A DNA stretch of 64,000 bases from Erwinia psidii. GTDB lineage: Bacteria; Pseudomonadota; Gammaproteobacteria; Enterobacterales; Enterobacteriaceae. Positions within the stretch are counted from its first letter, which is position 1. Each line of letters begins with the position of its first letter. The notes below the pieces were generated by a model that saw only the letters and a list, made by a program, of their open reading frames with translations, was not told where the DNA came from and did not search any database. The stretch covers positions 62,001 to 126,000 of the forward strand of contig NZ_RHHM01000002.1 in assembly GCF_003846135.1 (NCBI RefSeq), read 5' to 3'. Below, piece by piece: positions 49,370 to 56,912 of the stretch. Both the position numbers and the translations under genes were made by a program.

Positions 49370-49391
49370 ACTTTATAACCAGCCTGTTACC

Positions 49392-49650
49392 TCAAATCGA
49401 CCGCCACTCCACCGTTCCCTCCGGGATCTTGCGTGGCCGCTTCTGCGGCGTGGCAACCAGGTCAATAAACGCCGCTATCTCCCGCTGTTTACGGTCAGAC
49501 AGCTTCTTACAGACCCGCTTCAGGGTGGTGACAACTTCCGGTTCAGGGGGTGGTTCCGGCTGCGGCTCCTGCGCGGCCAGTATCAGACAGCCCGGTAAAA
49601 CCCTCACCTCCAGCGCCGTACCTGGCAGAGCAAATCCACAAAATGGCACG
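49392..49650 (-). pseudogene. symE 3'-fragment
   Basis: On the minus strand, CGFALPGTALEVRVLPGCLI, then a Pro/Glu linker and LKRVCKKLSDRKQREIAAFI, matches the second half of E. coli-type SymE (AGF..GT.V.V.V..GCL.L, then L..VCKLS.RKQRQ). The first half is missing: the frame upstream of about 49650 is unrelated and overlaps the start of toxin fragment 4 on the plus strand. A truncated, probably inactive copy. Confidence 0.75.
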
Positions 49651-50569
49651 GACGCAAAATAGCGAAGCCAATCTGATGGCCCATGCGGTGGTGGGTGCGG
49701 TAACGTCTTACGCGGCAGGAAACAGCGCATTAGCAGGCGCCTCCGGCGCGGTGATGGGCGAGTTTATCGCGCAGCAGATGTATCCGGGGATCCCGCGCGA
49801 TCAACTCAGCGAGGCTCAGAAACAGACTGTCAGCGCACTGGCAACACTGGCGGCAGGCCTTGCGGGCGGCGTGACCGGAGGCAGCACGGCGGATGCTGTG
49901 GCGGGCGCGCTGGCCGGGAAGAATTCTTCCAATAACAACAATCTTGGCGGTCTGGGCAGTTACGACCAGGCGGCAGCCTCTCTGGGGACCTCTATGATCG
50001 AGGCCGGAGCGACAGCGGAAGAAATCAGCGCGGCGCTGAGTAAGAATGCGAAAGGCGATTTGCCTGCCAACCAGAACCCGGCAACCGGCTTATTAACAGC
50101 GTGGGGTGCAGGTGCGACCACGGTTGTGGCACCTGTTCTGTTGCCAGCTACAGCAACAGCGGGAAGTGTCATCGGGGCAGGTGCAATTGGTGGTTCCGCA
50201 AATGTCTTTAACCAGCTGAACAGCAGCGACCCTTTCAGTGCCACCGATGCGCTTATCGCGACTGGAGTCAGTGCCTTAACACAAGGTAAAGGGTTCTGGT
50301 TCACTGAAGTTGCGAGTGTTACGGGTGCTTATGCGGGAGCTAAATTACAGGGGAAAGATTCTACAGCTCCGATGATCGGTGCAGGCTTGGGAACTCTTGG
50401 AGGCGCTACGATAGGAAAAGGTGTGGAGCGATTACAAACTACAGTTCCTCAGTTTAATATCCCTAAACTCACAGGAGCTGTGGCTGAATCTGCTGGTTCT
50501 GAATATCTTGGAAGCTCCGCACAGAACCTGGCCGAAAAGGTTAAACAGAAATTAGAGAAGGGACAATGA
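49637..50569 (+). pseudogene. Orphan CdiA fragment with toxin tail 4 (no proper start)
   Basis: From about 49637 the frame encodes the pretoxin region (SEANLMAHAVVGAVTSYAAG; QKQTVSALATLAAGLAGGVT), then NSSNNNNLGGLG in the VENN position and a tail of about 210 residues with SSDPFSATDALIATGVSALT, QGKGFW and ending VKQKLEKGQ. Upstream in frame the DNA belongs to the symE fragment's other strand, so no natural start exists. The tail shares the DPF..D.....GV..T.GKG pattern with the other three. Confidence 0.75.
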
Positions 50570-50817
50570 TGTCAAGTAATAGATTTAAGTTGCTGTTATT
50601 AATAACTATTTATTGGGTAGTTGGCCTTTTCATTATTCTTGTAGGCGGTCAATTACTTATATCCTTAGCCTCATATTTTTTGGTTGGAGATTTTGATTTT
50701 GATAGGAATAATCTAATCAGAGGAACTGAAATATCAGTCGGATGTGGAATTATTATTGGTATAGGACAGTGTCTTATGTCGAAAGAGAAACCAGCACCAC
50801 CATCTAAGCATTCCTGA
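50566..50817 (+). CDS. cdiI: Membrane immunity protein for toxin tail 4
   Basis: 83 residues starting at the ATG that overlaps the tail stop (ATGATG at 50566). Two hydrophobic segments (LLLLITIYWVVGLFIILVGG; ISVGCGIIIGIGQCLM) joined by a loop with FLVGDFDFDRNN, the same place and type of loop as in the other three. Followed by a stem at 50829-50853. Confidence 0.75.
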   Translation: MMSSNRFKLLLLITIYWVVGLFIILVGGQLLISLASYFLVGDFDFDRNNLIRGTEISVGCGIIIGIGQCLMSKEKPAPPSKHS

Positions 50818-50828
50818 TGATCTTAAAT

Positions 50829-50857
50829 ATCCCGGCCAAACCTGGGCCGGGATCTCT
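50829..50857 (+). terminator. Terminator of cassette 4
   Basis: ATCCCGGCC (50829-50837) and GGCCGGGAT (50845-50853), then CTCTTTA. Confidence 0.65.
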
Positions 50858-50868
50858 TTACCCACCAA

Positions 50869-50934
50869 TCACTCCTCAGCCAGCCGGATGATCAACTGCC
50901 CGTGTTCAACCACCACCTTAACCGCCTGCCCGCC
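50869..50934 (-). pseudogene. symE-like 3'-end fragment
   Basis: Twenty-two codons to the stop on the minus strand read SGGQAVKVVVEHGQLIIRLA then EE and stop. This is the G..V.V.VE.G.L.I ending of SymE-type proteins. The sequence joins the primase fragment at about 50935 with no gap. Confidence 0.6.
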
Positions 50935-50936
50935 AG

Positions 50937-51995
50937 ACGCTTACCGATCTGGATGATGACGGCCAGGCGCTGCTGCATCAGGTGGTGAACTGGTATCACC
51001 AGAACCTGCTGAACAGCCCCGATGCGCTGGCCTGGCTGGAGAAGCGCGGGCTTAATCATCCCGAACTGGTCAGCCACTTTAAGCTGGGGTTCGCCGGGGC
51101 GCATGGTGTGGCCGGAGCGCTGCCCTCGCCTTACTGCAAAGAGGGCAAGGCGTTACGCACACGCTTAAAACAGCTGGGCGTGATCCGTGAATCCAACCGT
51201 CAGGATCACTTCCGTGGCTGCCTGATGGTGCCGGTGACGGGCTGGTCAGAGAGTTACAATCCGGCACAACGTGGCCGGGTGTTGCAGCTCTACGGGCGGC
51301 GCACGATGGCCGATCACATGATATTAAAAGGCTCGGCAAAGCATCTTTACTTACCCTCACCGTTGGCCGGGATCTGGAATGAAGGAGCGCTGAAAGCCTC
51401 TTCTGAAGTGATCCTGTGTGAAGCACTGATCGACGCCATGACCTTCTGGTGTGCCGGGTTCCGCAACGTGATCAGCGCTTACGGGGTGAACGGCTTCACG
51501 CCCGACCAACTGGCGGCGTTGCAGTATCACGGAGTCAAAAAGGTGATGATCGCCTTTGATCGGGACGAGGCCGGGGATCGGGGTGCGGAAACGGTGGCTG
51601 AAGCGTTGAGCGGCGCGGGGATCGACGCCTGGCGGGTACGCTTCCCGGCCGGACTGGATGCGAATACTTACGCGGTGAAAAGCGGCAATGCGGAAAGTGC
51701 GCTGGGCCTGGCGCTGGAGCAGGCGATCAGAATGGCAGCGGCCACATCCGGCAGCGCAGACGCCCGGCTGCAAAGCGACCCTGCTGTTACATCCGAAACC
51801 GTGACCGGCAGCAATGAAATTATCCCTTCCTTAGCTGCCGGACAGGATGTCCCAATGTCGCGGGCGCAGGGATGCGCAGGAGCGACCGCCCGACCGGCCC
51901 CACAGGCGGCTTCTCAGCCCGCTGCAACCTCCCTTATCGCCTGCGAAACCACGCCCGCCGGTGAGCTGCTGTTACGCTCCGGCCCGCGCGTGTAG
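50937..51995 (+). pseudogene. Second DNA primase copy, 5' end missing, ended by an amber codon
   Basis: Opens in mid-protein at LTDLDDDGQALLHQVVNWYH, matching residue ~132 of the first primase, and runs through the Toprim core (MIAFDRDEAGDRGAETVAEA) to a C-terminal part that the first copy has lost. The zinc finger is absent. The frame ends at TAG 51993-51995, yet the same frame continues at once into the ATPase gene, so this was one longer primase-ATPase protein. The bases differ clearly from the first copy over the shared region, so it is not a recent duplicate. Confidence 0.8.
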
Positions 51996-51998
51996 CGG

Positions 51999-53738
51999 GT
52001 GCGTGGCTGGCAGAAGAACACGCTGTCAGAAGTGATGAAGGTTAACGTGCAGGTGCTGGACGAGAGTACTGGCGCGTTCCACGTGGACAGCTTCGACATG
52101 TATCACGCGAAGCAGCGGCAGGCGTTCGTGAGCGGTGCGGCTAACGAGCTGGCCTGTGAGCTGAGCGTGATAAAGCGCGAGTGTGGCCGCCTGCTGTTAT
52201 GTCTGGAGCAGCAGCAGGACGAACAGCGCCGCTCAGCGGAGGCGGAGCAGGCAACCGGCACGGTGACGGTCTCCGGTGACGACGAAGCGGCGGCCCTGGC
52301 ACTGCTGAAATCCCCGGACCTGGCAGAACGCATCGTGGCGGACCTGGCCGCCTGTGGCGTGGTCGGCGAGTCGGCCAACCTGTTGACCGGCTATCTGGCG
52401 GCCACCTCGCGCAGGCTGGATAAACCGCTGGCGGTGTTAATCCAGTCTTCCAGTGTTGCCGGGAAAAGCTCGCTGATGGATGCGGTGCTGTCGCTGATAC
52501 CGGAAGAGGAGCGGATACAGTACAGCGCGATGACCGGGCAGAGCCTCTACTACCTGGGCGAGACCTCGCTTCAGCATAAAATCCTGGCGATAGCGGAGGA
52601 AGAAGGTGTGCGTCAGGCGGCCTACGCGCTGAAGCTGTTGCAGTCGGACGGTGAGCTGAAGATAGCCTCAACCGGCAAGGACGAGCAGTCCGGCGAACTG
52701 GTGACGCGGGAATATAAGGTTCAGGGGCCGGTAATGCTGATGCTGACCACCACGGCCAGCGATGTTGATGAAGAGCTGCTGAACCGCTGCCTGGTGCTGA
52801 CGGTGAACGAGTCGCGGGAACAGACCGAGGCGATACATGCGCTGCAACGTAAGAGCCAGACGCTGGCCGGGCTGCTGGCGCAGAGTGAGAAGCAGTATCT
52901 GACCCGGCTGCATCAGAACGCGCAGCGGCTGTTACGCCCGCTGAGGGTAGTCAATCCGTATGCGGAGCGGCTGACCTTCCTGTCGGACAAAACCCGCACC
53001 CGGCGCGACCATATGAAATATCTCACCCTTATCCAGTCGGTGGCGCTGCTGCACCAGTACCAGCGGGAGGTGAAGCGGGCTGAACACCGGGGGTCTGTTA
53101 TCGAATATATCGAGGTGCAGCCGTCCGATATCCGGCTGGCCAACCGGCTGGCGCATGAGGTGCTGGGGAGAACGCTGGACGAGATGCCGCCGCAGACGCG
53201 GAAACTGTTAATCCTGCTGCGGGAGATGGTCGCCGGGCTGGCCGCGTCGCAGAACTGCCAGCCGTCAGAGGTGCGCTTCACCCGGCGAGACGTGCGGGAG
53301 CGGCTTCACTGGGGCGACACGCAGTTAAAGGTCCATCTGGCGCGGCTGCTGGAGATGGAATACCTGCTGCTGCACCGGCGCGGCCTGACGTATGAATATG
53401 CGCTGTTATGGGACGGCGGCGACGGCGAAGAGGCGCACCTGTGCGGGCTGCTGGAGGTGGACGGCGCGGAAACACTGGCGACCACTGACAAAGGCGATAC
53501 GTCCCGGTCGGGGTCTGAATCTGACCGGTCGGAGGAAACGGGCCAGCAGTCGGCCCCCGGTTGGGATGCGGTCGGTGCCCAGCCGGGCAGTGAAAAAGCC
53601 GCTTCAGGCCAGACAGCAGAAGGCCTGGCGGCTGAAGCGGTCGGGACTGATGAAAACGCAGTAATCAGGGGCAAAAGAAAAGAGGAGCAACCACCTTTAC
53701 CTTCGTTAACACCACAGGGAGGAACCACGCATGGGTAA
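51999..53738 (+). CDS. ATPase/helicase half of the split primase-ATPase
   Basis: 579 residues. It begins with RGWQKNTLSEVMKVNVQVLD in the same frame as the primase before the TAG. IQSSSVAGKSSLMDAVLSLI near residue 145 is a Walker A loop (GKSS) and HKILAIAEEEG looks like Walker B, followed by LMLTTTASDVDEELLNRCLV as in AAA-type helicases. The C-terminal third is a winged-helix-like region and a low-complexity Glu/Gly/Ser tail. The GTG at 51999 lacks a ribosome site, so translation depends on read-through or reinitiation. The protein's end overlaps the recombinase start by eight bases. Confidence 0.75.
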   Translation: MRGWQKNTLSEVMKVNVQVLDESTGAFHVDSFDMYHAKQRQAFVSGAANELACELSVIKRECGRLLLCLEQQQDEQRRSAEAEQATGTVTVSGDDEAAALALLKSPDLAERIVADLAACGVVGESANLLTGYLAATSRRLDKPLAVLIQSSSVAGKSSLMDAVLSLIPEEERIQYSAMTGQSLYYLGETSLQHKILAIAEEEGVRQAAYALKLLQSDGELKIASTGKDEQSGELVTREYKVQGPVMLMLTTTASDVDEELLNRCLVLTVNESREQTEAIHALQRKSQTLAGLLAQSEKQYLTRLHQNAQRLLRPLRVVNPYAERLTFLSDKTRTRRDHMKYLTLIQSVALLHQYQREVKRAEHRGSVIEYIEVQPSDIRLANRLAHEVLGRTLDEMPPQTRKLLILLREMVAGLAASQNCQPSEVRFTRRDVRERLHWGDTQLKVHLARLLEMEYLLLHRRGLTYEYALLWDGGDGEEAHLCGLLEVDGAETLATTDKGDTSRSGSESDRSEETGQQSAPGWDAVGAQPGSEKAASGQTAEGLAAEAVGTDENAVIRGKRKEEQPPLPSLTPQGGTTHG

Positions 53739-54744
53739 ACGTGACAAGCGGCGGCAGGCGCCGGAACCAGTCGGAGACGTCCTTGATAAACGGGCGTTCT
53801 GGCCGCGACTGATGCAGTATCAGCGACTGGAAGAAGCCCGGCATACTTCAGCGCGGACCTTACAGACACGGCTGGAGTGCTTAACAGATTTTATCCACTG
53901 GTGTGTCGAGCGCGGGTTGCGACAGCCCGCAGAGGTGACACGCCCGGTACTGGAGCAATATCAGCGCACGCTGTTCCTGTACCGCAAGGCCAATGGTGCC
54001 CCGTTATCGGTACGCAGCCAGCGGAGCCGACTTGGCTCAGTGCAGGGCTGGTTCCGCTGGCAGATGCGGCAGGGGCTGCTGCTGAGCAATCCGGCGGCTG
54101 ACCTGCTGTTGCCGAAGGAGCCGTATAAGCTGCCAAAGGACGTGCTCAGTGCAGAAGAGGCGGAGCGTGTGATGGCGGTGGCAGATGTAAGCACGGCGGC
54201 GGGACTGCGGGACCGGGCGCTGCTGGAGCTGCTCTACAGTACCGGTATGCGCCGGATGGAAATCTGCGGGCTGGATATCTGGAGCGTCAGCCAGGAGCGC
54301 GGCACCGTGACCATCCGCCAGGGTAAAGGCCGTAAGGAGCGCATCGTACCGGTGGGTGCGCGGGCGCTGGGCTGGGTGGCCCGCTACCTTGCAGAAGGCC
54401 GTGATGCGCTGTGCCGGGGAAAACGCAGTGATGCGTTGTTCCTGGCGAATGATGGCGAGGGGTTCAGTCCGGGCGGGCTGACGCACCACATTGGCCGCTA
54501 TGTCAGGCAGTCCGGGGTGAGAGAAAGCGGGAGCTGTCACCTGTTCCGGCACACGATGGCAACGCTGATGCTGGAGAACGGCGCGGACACGCGCTGGATA
54601 CAGGCAATGCTGGGCCACAGCAGGCTGGAAACCACCCAAATCTACACGCGGGTCAGCATCCGGGCGTTGAAGGAGATCCATACGGCAACGCACCCGGCAG
54701 AACAGCGGGACAGGTCTGAAGTTGATAATAAAGAGCAAGCCTGA
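53731..54744 (+). CDS. Tyrosine recombinase (XerC/D-like)
   Basis: 337 residues. N-terminal SAM-like DNA-binding part (LQTRLECLTDFIHWCVERGL), then the catalytic core with Arg in YSTGMRRMEICGLDI, Lys in GKGRKERIVP, HLFRHTMATLML for the HxxR pair, and the nucleophile in HSRLETTQIYTRVS. All catalytic residues are present. AGGAGG occurs upstream (53718). Overlaps the ATPase gene by eight bases, so the two were one operon. It is the best candidate to act on the dif-like site at 55533. Confidence 0.92.
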   Translation: MGKRDKRRQAPEPVGDVLDKRAFWPRLMQYQRLEEARHTSARTLQTRLECLTDFIHWCVERGLRQPAEVTRPVLEQYQRTLFLYRKANGAPLSVRSQRSRLGSVQGWFRWQMRQGLLLSNPAADLLLPKEPYKLPKDVLSAEEAERVMAVADVSTAAGLRDRALLELLYSTGMRRMEICGLDIWSVSQERGTVTIRQGKGRKERIVPVGARALGWVARYLAEGRDALCRGKRSDALFLANDGEGFSPGGLTHHIGRYVRQSGVRESGSCHLFRHTMATLMLENGADTRWIQAMLGHSRLETTQIYTRVSIRALKEIHTATHPAEQRDRSEVDNKEQA

Positions 54745-54747
54745 AAT

Positions 54748-54770
54748 ACTAACAGTTATTAACTGATAGT
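54748..54770. promoter_or_regulatory. Candidate ParD operator
   Basis: ACTAACAGTTA (54748-54758) and TAACTGATAGT (54760-54770) are inverted with one mismatch around a central T, 20 bases before parD. Ribbon-helix-helix antitoxins usually bind such sites to repress their own operon. Confidence 0.5.
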
Positions 54771-54790
54771 AATCCAGCAGGAGAAACATC

Positions 54791-55051
54791 ATGCCAACCA
54801 GCGTGGCACTCAGCCCCTACTTCGAAGCGTTCATCCGTGAGCAGATCGAAAGCGGACGCTATAACAACACCAGTGAGGTTATCCGTGCCGGACTGCGGGC
54901 ACTGGAAGAACGGGAACAGCAGATGAAACTTGAAACGCTGCAAAAGGCGGTCAGTGCAGGTATAAACAGTGGAGAAAGCCGGAACGCTGAAGAGGTGTTC
55001 GGTCGTCTGTCGCGTAAATACCGGCGTATGGCCGAAGGTGGTAAAGCGTAA
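54791..55051 (+). CDS. parD: ParD-type antitoxin
   Basis: 86 residues. SVALSPYFEAFIREQIESGR followed by YNNTSEVIRAGLRALEERE is the ribbon-helix-helix start of ParD/CopG antitoxins, with a helical tail that wraps the toxin. AGGAG lies upstream. It ends where the toxin begins (TAATG), so translation is coupled. Confidence 0.92.
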   Translation: MPTSVALSPYFEAFIREQIESGRYNNTSEVIRAGLRALEEREQQMKLETLQKAVSAGINSGESRNAEEVFGRLSRKYRRMAEGGKA

Positions 55052-55380
55052 TGAAACTGGGTATATCACCACTGGCAGAGCAGGATATGGAAGCCATAGG
55101 TGACTATATCGCGCAGGATAATCCGGTACGGGCGGTGAGCTTCACTGAAGAGCTGTACCAACAGTGCCTGCTGATAGCAGAGTCACCCGTTATCTACAGA
55201 GAGAGGCCGGAGCTGGGTCAGAGCGTCAGAAGTTGCGCTTACGGGCGTTATCTCATCGTGTTCAGAGTGCTTGATGCAGAAGTGCGTATAGAAAGGCTGC
55301 TGCACGGCTCGCGGGATATTATCAGTCTGTTCGCGGAGCCGGACGGAGCAGCGGAGCAGTCGAAATGGCCGCTGAGTTAG
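55051..55380 (+). CDS. parE: ParE-type toxin
   Basis: 109 residues. LAEQDMEAIGDYIAQDNPV and SCAYGRYLIVFRVLDAEVRI followed by ERLLHGSRD are RelE/ParE-fold motifs; ParE toxins poison DNA gyrase and ParD neutralises them. A pair like this often keeps plasmids or elements in the cell, which fits the recombinase and primase upstream. Confidence 0.92.
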   Translation: MKLGISPLAEQDMEAIGDYIAQDNPVRAVSFTEELYQQCLLIAESPVIYRERPELGQSVRSCAYGRYLIVFRVLDAEVRIERLLHGSRDIISLFAEPDGAAEQSKWPLS

Positions 55381-55472
55381 CCGGTTCCCTGTGAGTTGAG
55401 TTGTTCGTGCACGGCAGAGCGCGGCGTCCATGCCGCGATCTGCCTTCATCGCGTTCAGTGCCACGCGGGGTA

Positions 55473-55535
55473 AATGGCCGGGCAGCGGTGCGACATCGCA
55501 CAATATAATAGCGATGTGCCCGCTGCCCGGCCATT
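55473..55535. repeat. Long GC-rich inverted repeat beside the dif-like site
   Basis: AATGGCCGGGCAGCGG (55473-55488) and CCGCTGCCCGGCCATT (55520-55535) are perfect inverted repeats. Inner arms ACATCGC (55493-55499) and GCGATGT (55511-55517) pair as well, with ACAATATAATA as loop. The outer right arm runs into the XerD half-site. Confidence 0.8.
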
Positions 55536-55561
55536 CAACATAATGTGGCATTATACGCAGC
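55533..55561 (-). other. dif/XerC-XerD-like recombination site with 7-base spacer
   Basis: On the minus strand the site reads GCTGCGTATAA, TGCCACA, TTATGTTGAAT. Against the E. coli dif arms (GGTGCGCATAA and TTATGTTAAAT) it matches 9 of 11 and 10 of 11 bases. The spacer is seven bases; dif has six and plasmid cer has eight. Such a site would be used by the host XerC/XerD or by the tyrosine recombinase at 53731. The rightmost arm is the XerD side on the plus-strand left (55533-55543). Sequence match is seen; use is inferred. Confidence 0.7.
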
Positions 55562-55575
55562 CGTCCCGTGTGGTC

Positions 55576-55615
55576 ACGAAGCCCGGCCCGCCCTCAGCGT
55601 GCGGGCCGTCTTCGT
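55576..55615. repeat. Second GC-rich hairpin between the two Xer-like sites
   Basis: ACGAAG (55576-55581) and CTTCGT (55610-55615) enclose CGGCCCGC (55584-55591) and GCGGGCCG (55601-55608). The hairpin separates the dif-like site from a second, weaker one. Confidence 0.7.
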
Positions 55616-55636
55616 ATAATATGCATTATGTCTTGC
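55609..55636 (+). other. Second, weaker Xer-like site in opposite orientation
   Basis: TCTTCGTATAA, TATGCA, TTATGTCTTGC: palindromic core with a six-base spacer as in dif. The arms match dif at only 7 and 6 of 11 positions, but the CGTATAA core is shared with the site at 55533, in inverted orientation. The symE fragment on the minus strand is cut at this site. Confidence 0.45.
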
Positions 55637-55815
55637 GCCCCGCTCACACAGCACCTCAACCTTCTTCCTGTGCCCAAACCCCAAATCCCCATCCAGTGGC
55701 CCTTAAGCGTAATCGACGGCGACAGCTGAAACTTCCTCGAATCGCGGATATAACCCACGGTATAACGTAGGGCTTTGGTTGAAACCTGTTCTGACTTATG
55801 ATGTTGCGCAGCCAT
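55637..55815 (-). pseudogene. symE 5'-fragment cut at the Xer-like site
   Basis: From the ATG at 55815 (GAGG upstream): VSTKALRYTVGYIRDSRKFQ, then SITLKGHWMG, a good SymE first half. After GLGTG a one-base frame change is needed: the other frame continues KKVEVLCERG as in the family. The sequence then enters the palindrome at about 55636 and the rest is lost. Frameshifted and truncated, so inactive. Confidence 0.65.
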
Positions 55816-55860
55816 AATTCGCTACCTCGCGTAGTTGCATCTGAGCAGCGTGGTTGGTGC

Positions 55861-56034
55861 CAACCTCTCCTGGGGCAGCCAGTCATCCACATCCAGCCAG
55901 ACCGCCACCCGCACCCAATGCGAGGGCAGCACCCTGACCGCCAGCAACAACCTGACCATTAAGGCCACCGGCACCGATATCAACGTGCAGAGCAACCAGA
56001 AACAGGCCGACAATGATAATTCCGCAATGCATTA
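55861..56034 (+). pseudogene. Fragment of the cdiA repeat region
   Basis: NLSWGSQSSTSSQTATRTQ and NNLTIKATGTDINVQ repeat the exoprotein at 41747-41890 nearly base for base for about 150 bases. Flanks do not match on either side, and the frame ends at a TAA at 56033-56035. It shows that part of a cdiA-like gene once lay, or was copied, here at the right end of the island. Confidence 0.8.
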
Positions 56035-56286
56035 ACAACCCGCTCATATTTTTAAATAAAAAATCAAAAAAGAAAAAAACTGACAAATAAAAAATATCCC
56101 TCATTAAGGCTAAAAGTGGCAAAAGTATTATTGCGTGACACATATCACTTCTTTCGGGTTAATACATTCAAAATATTATTAATATCTTTAGAATAACACC
56201 TGCTTTTTCGCTGTAATTTTTATTTTAAAAGTAACAATAAATTTACCATGACTACACAAATGGTCATTAAAATTAAGGATGATATA

Positions 56287-56859
56287 ATGAAAAATATTTT
56301 TATCAGCGCTTTTTTACTTTCCTCGGCAGCATTTTCCCCACTGGCTTTAGCTGATAACCATACGGTTTCACTTGGCTACGCACAGAGTAAACTTCAGGCT
56401 CTTAATACTCAATTAAAAGGGGTCAACTTAAAATATCGCTATGAGTGGGATTCACCACTTAGCGTTATTGGATCAATGAGCTATTTAAACGGTAACAGTA
56501 GCCATTACGGTGATTCCGGTTCAGGAAGCGATGATATTGATATTCATGCAAAAACCAAAGTTTATTCACTTTCAGCGGGTCCGGCCTGGCGATTTAATGA
56601 CTACCTCAGCGTTTACGGTCTGGTGGGAATAAACCATACCAAAGCTGACGAAAATTATGTCTGGAAGCGTAATTATGTCGCCTTCCTCAGAGAAAGTTAC
56701 AAAGGAAACGATACCTCTTTCATGTATGGTGCCGGAGTACAAATTAATCCTGTCGATAATATCGCCATTGATATTGGCTATGAAGGAACCCGCACAAAAT
56801 TTCCTGGCGGAAACTTCGCTATTAATGGCTTTAACATCGGTGTCGGTTATCGTTTCTGA
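56287..56859 (+). CDS. Ail/OmpX/Lom-family outer membrane protein
   Basis: 190 residues from the ATG at 56287 (AAGGA upstream). Signal peptide MKNIFISAFLLSSAAFSPLA ending ALA-DN; then alternating strands of an eight-stranded barrel (HTVSLGYAQSKL; YEWDSPLSVIGSMSYL; AGVQINPVDNIAIDIGYEG) and the C-terminal aromatic signature GVGYRF. Related proteins aid adhesion or serum resistance. AT-rich upstream sequence and low G+C suggest acquired DNA. Single gene with its own terminator. Confidence 0.88.
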   Translation: MKNIFISAFLLSSAAFSPLALADNHTVSLGYAQSKLQALNTQLKGVNLKYRYEWDSPLSVIGSMSYLNGNSSHYGDSGSGSDDIDIHAKTKVYSLSAGPAWRFNDYLSVYGLVGINHTKADENYVWKRNYVAFLRESYKGNDTSFMYGAGVQINPVDNIAIDIGYEGTRTKFPGGNFAINGFNIGVGYRF

Positions 56860-56876
56860 TAAAAATAAGCACAATA

Positions 56877-56902
56877 AAAAAGCCGGATTATTCCGGCTTT
56901 TT
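56877..56902. terminator. Bidirectional terminator between the Ail-type gene and proY
   Basis: AAAAAGCCGGA and TCCGGCTTTTT pair around a short AT loop; T runs follow on both strands, so it serves both convergent genes. Confidence 0.9.
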
Positions 56903-56912
56903 TATTGTGCGG

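Noticed and set aside
45029..54744. Prophage
   Set aside because: A repressor-like gene, primase and integrase-like gene are present, but no phage structural, packaging or lysis genes are seen.
55470..55640. Integron attC site
   Set aside because: Palindromic layout is similar, but the GTTRRRY core sites are absent, while the match to XerC/XerD arms is strong.
50869..55815. A single symE gene split by insertion of the recombinase element
   Set aside because: The two fragments are in the right order on the minus strand, but both contain the V.V..E.G motif, so they cannot be two halves of one gene.
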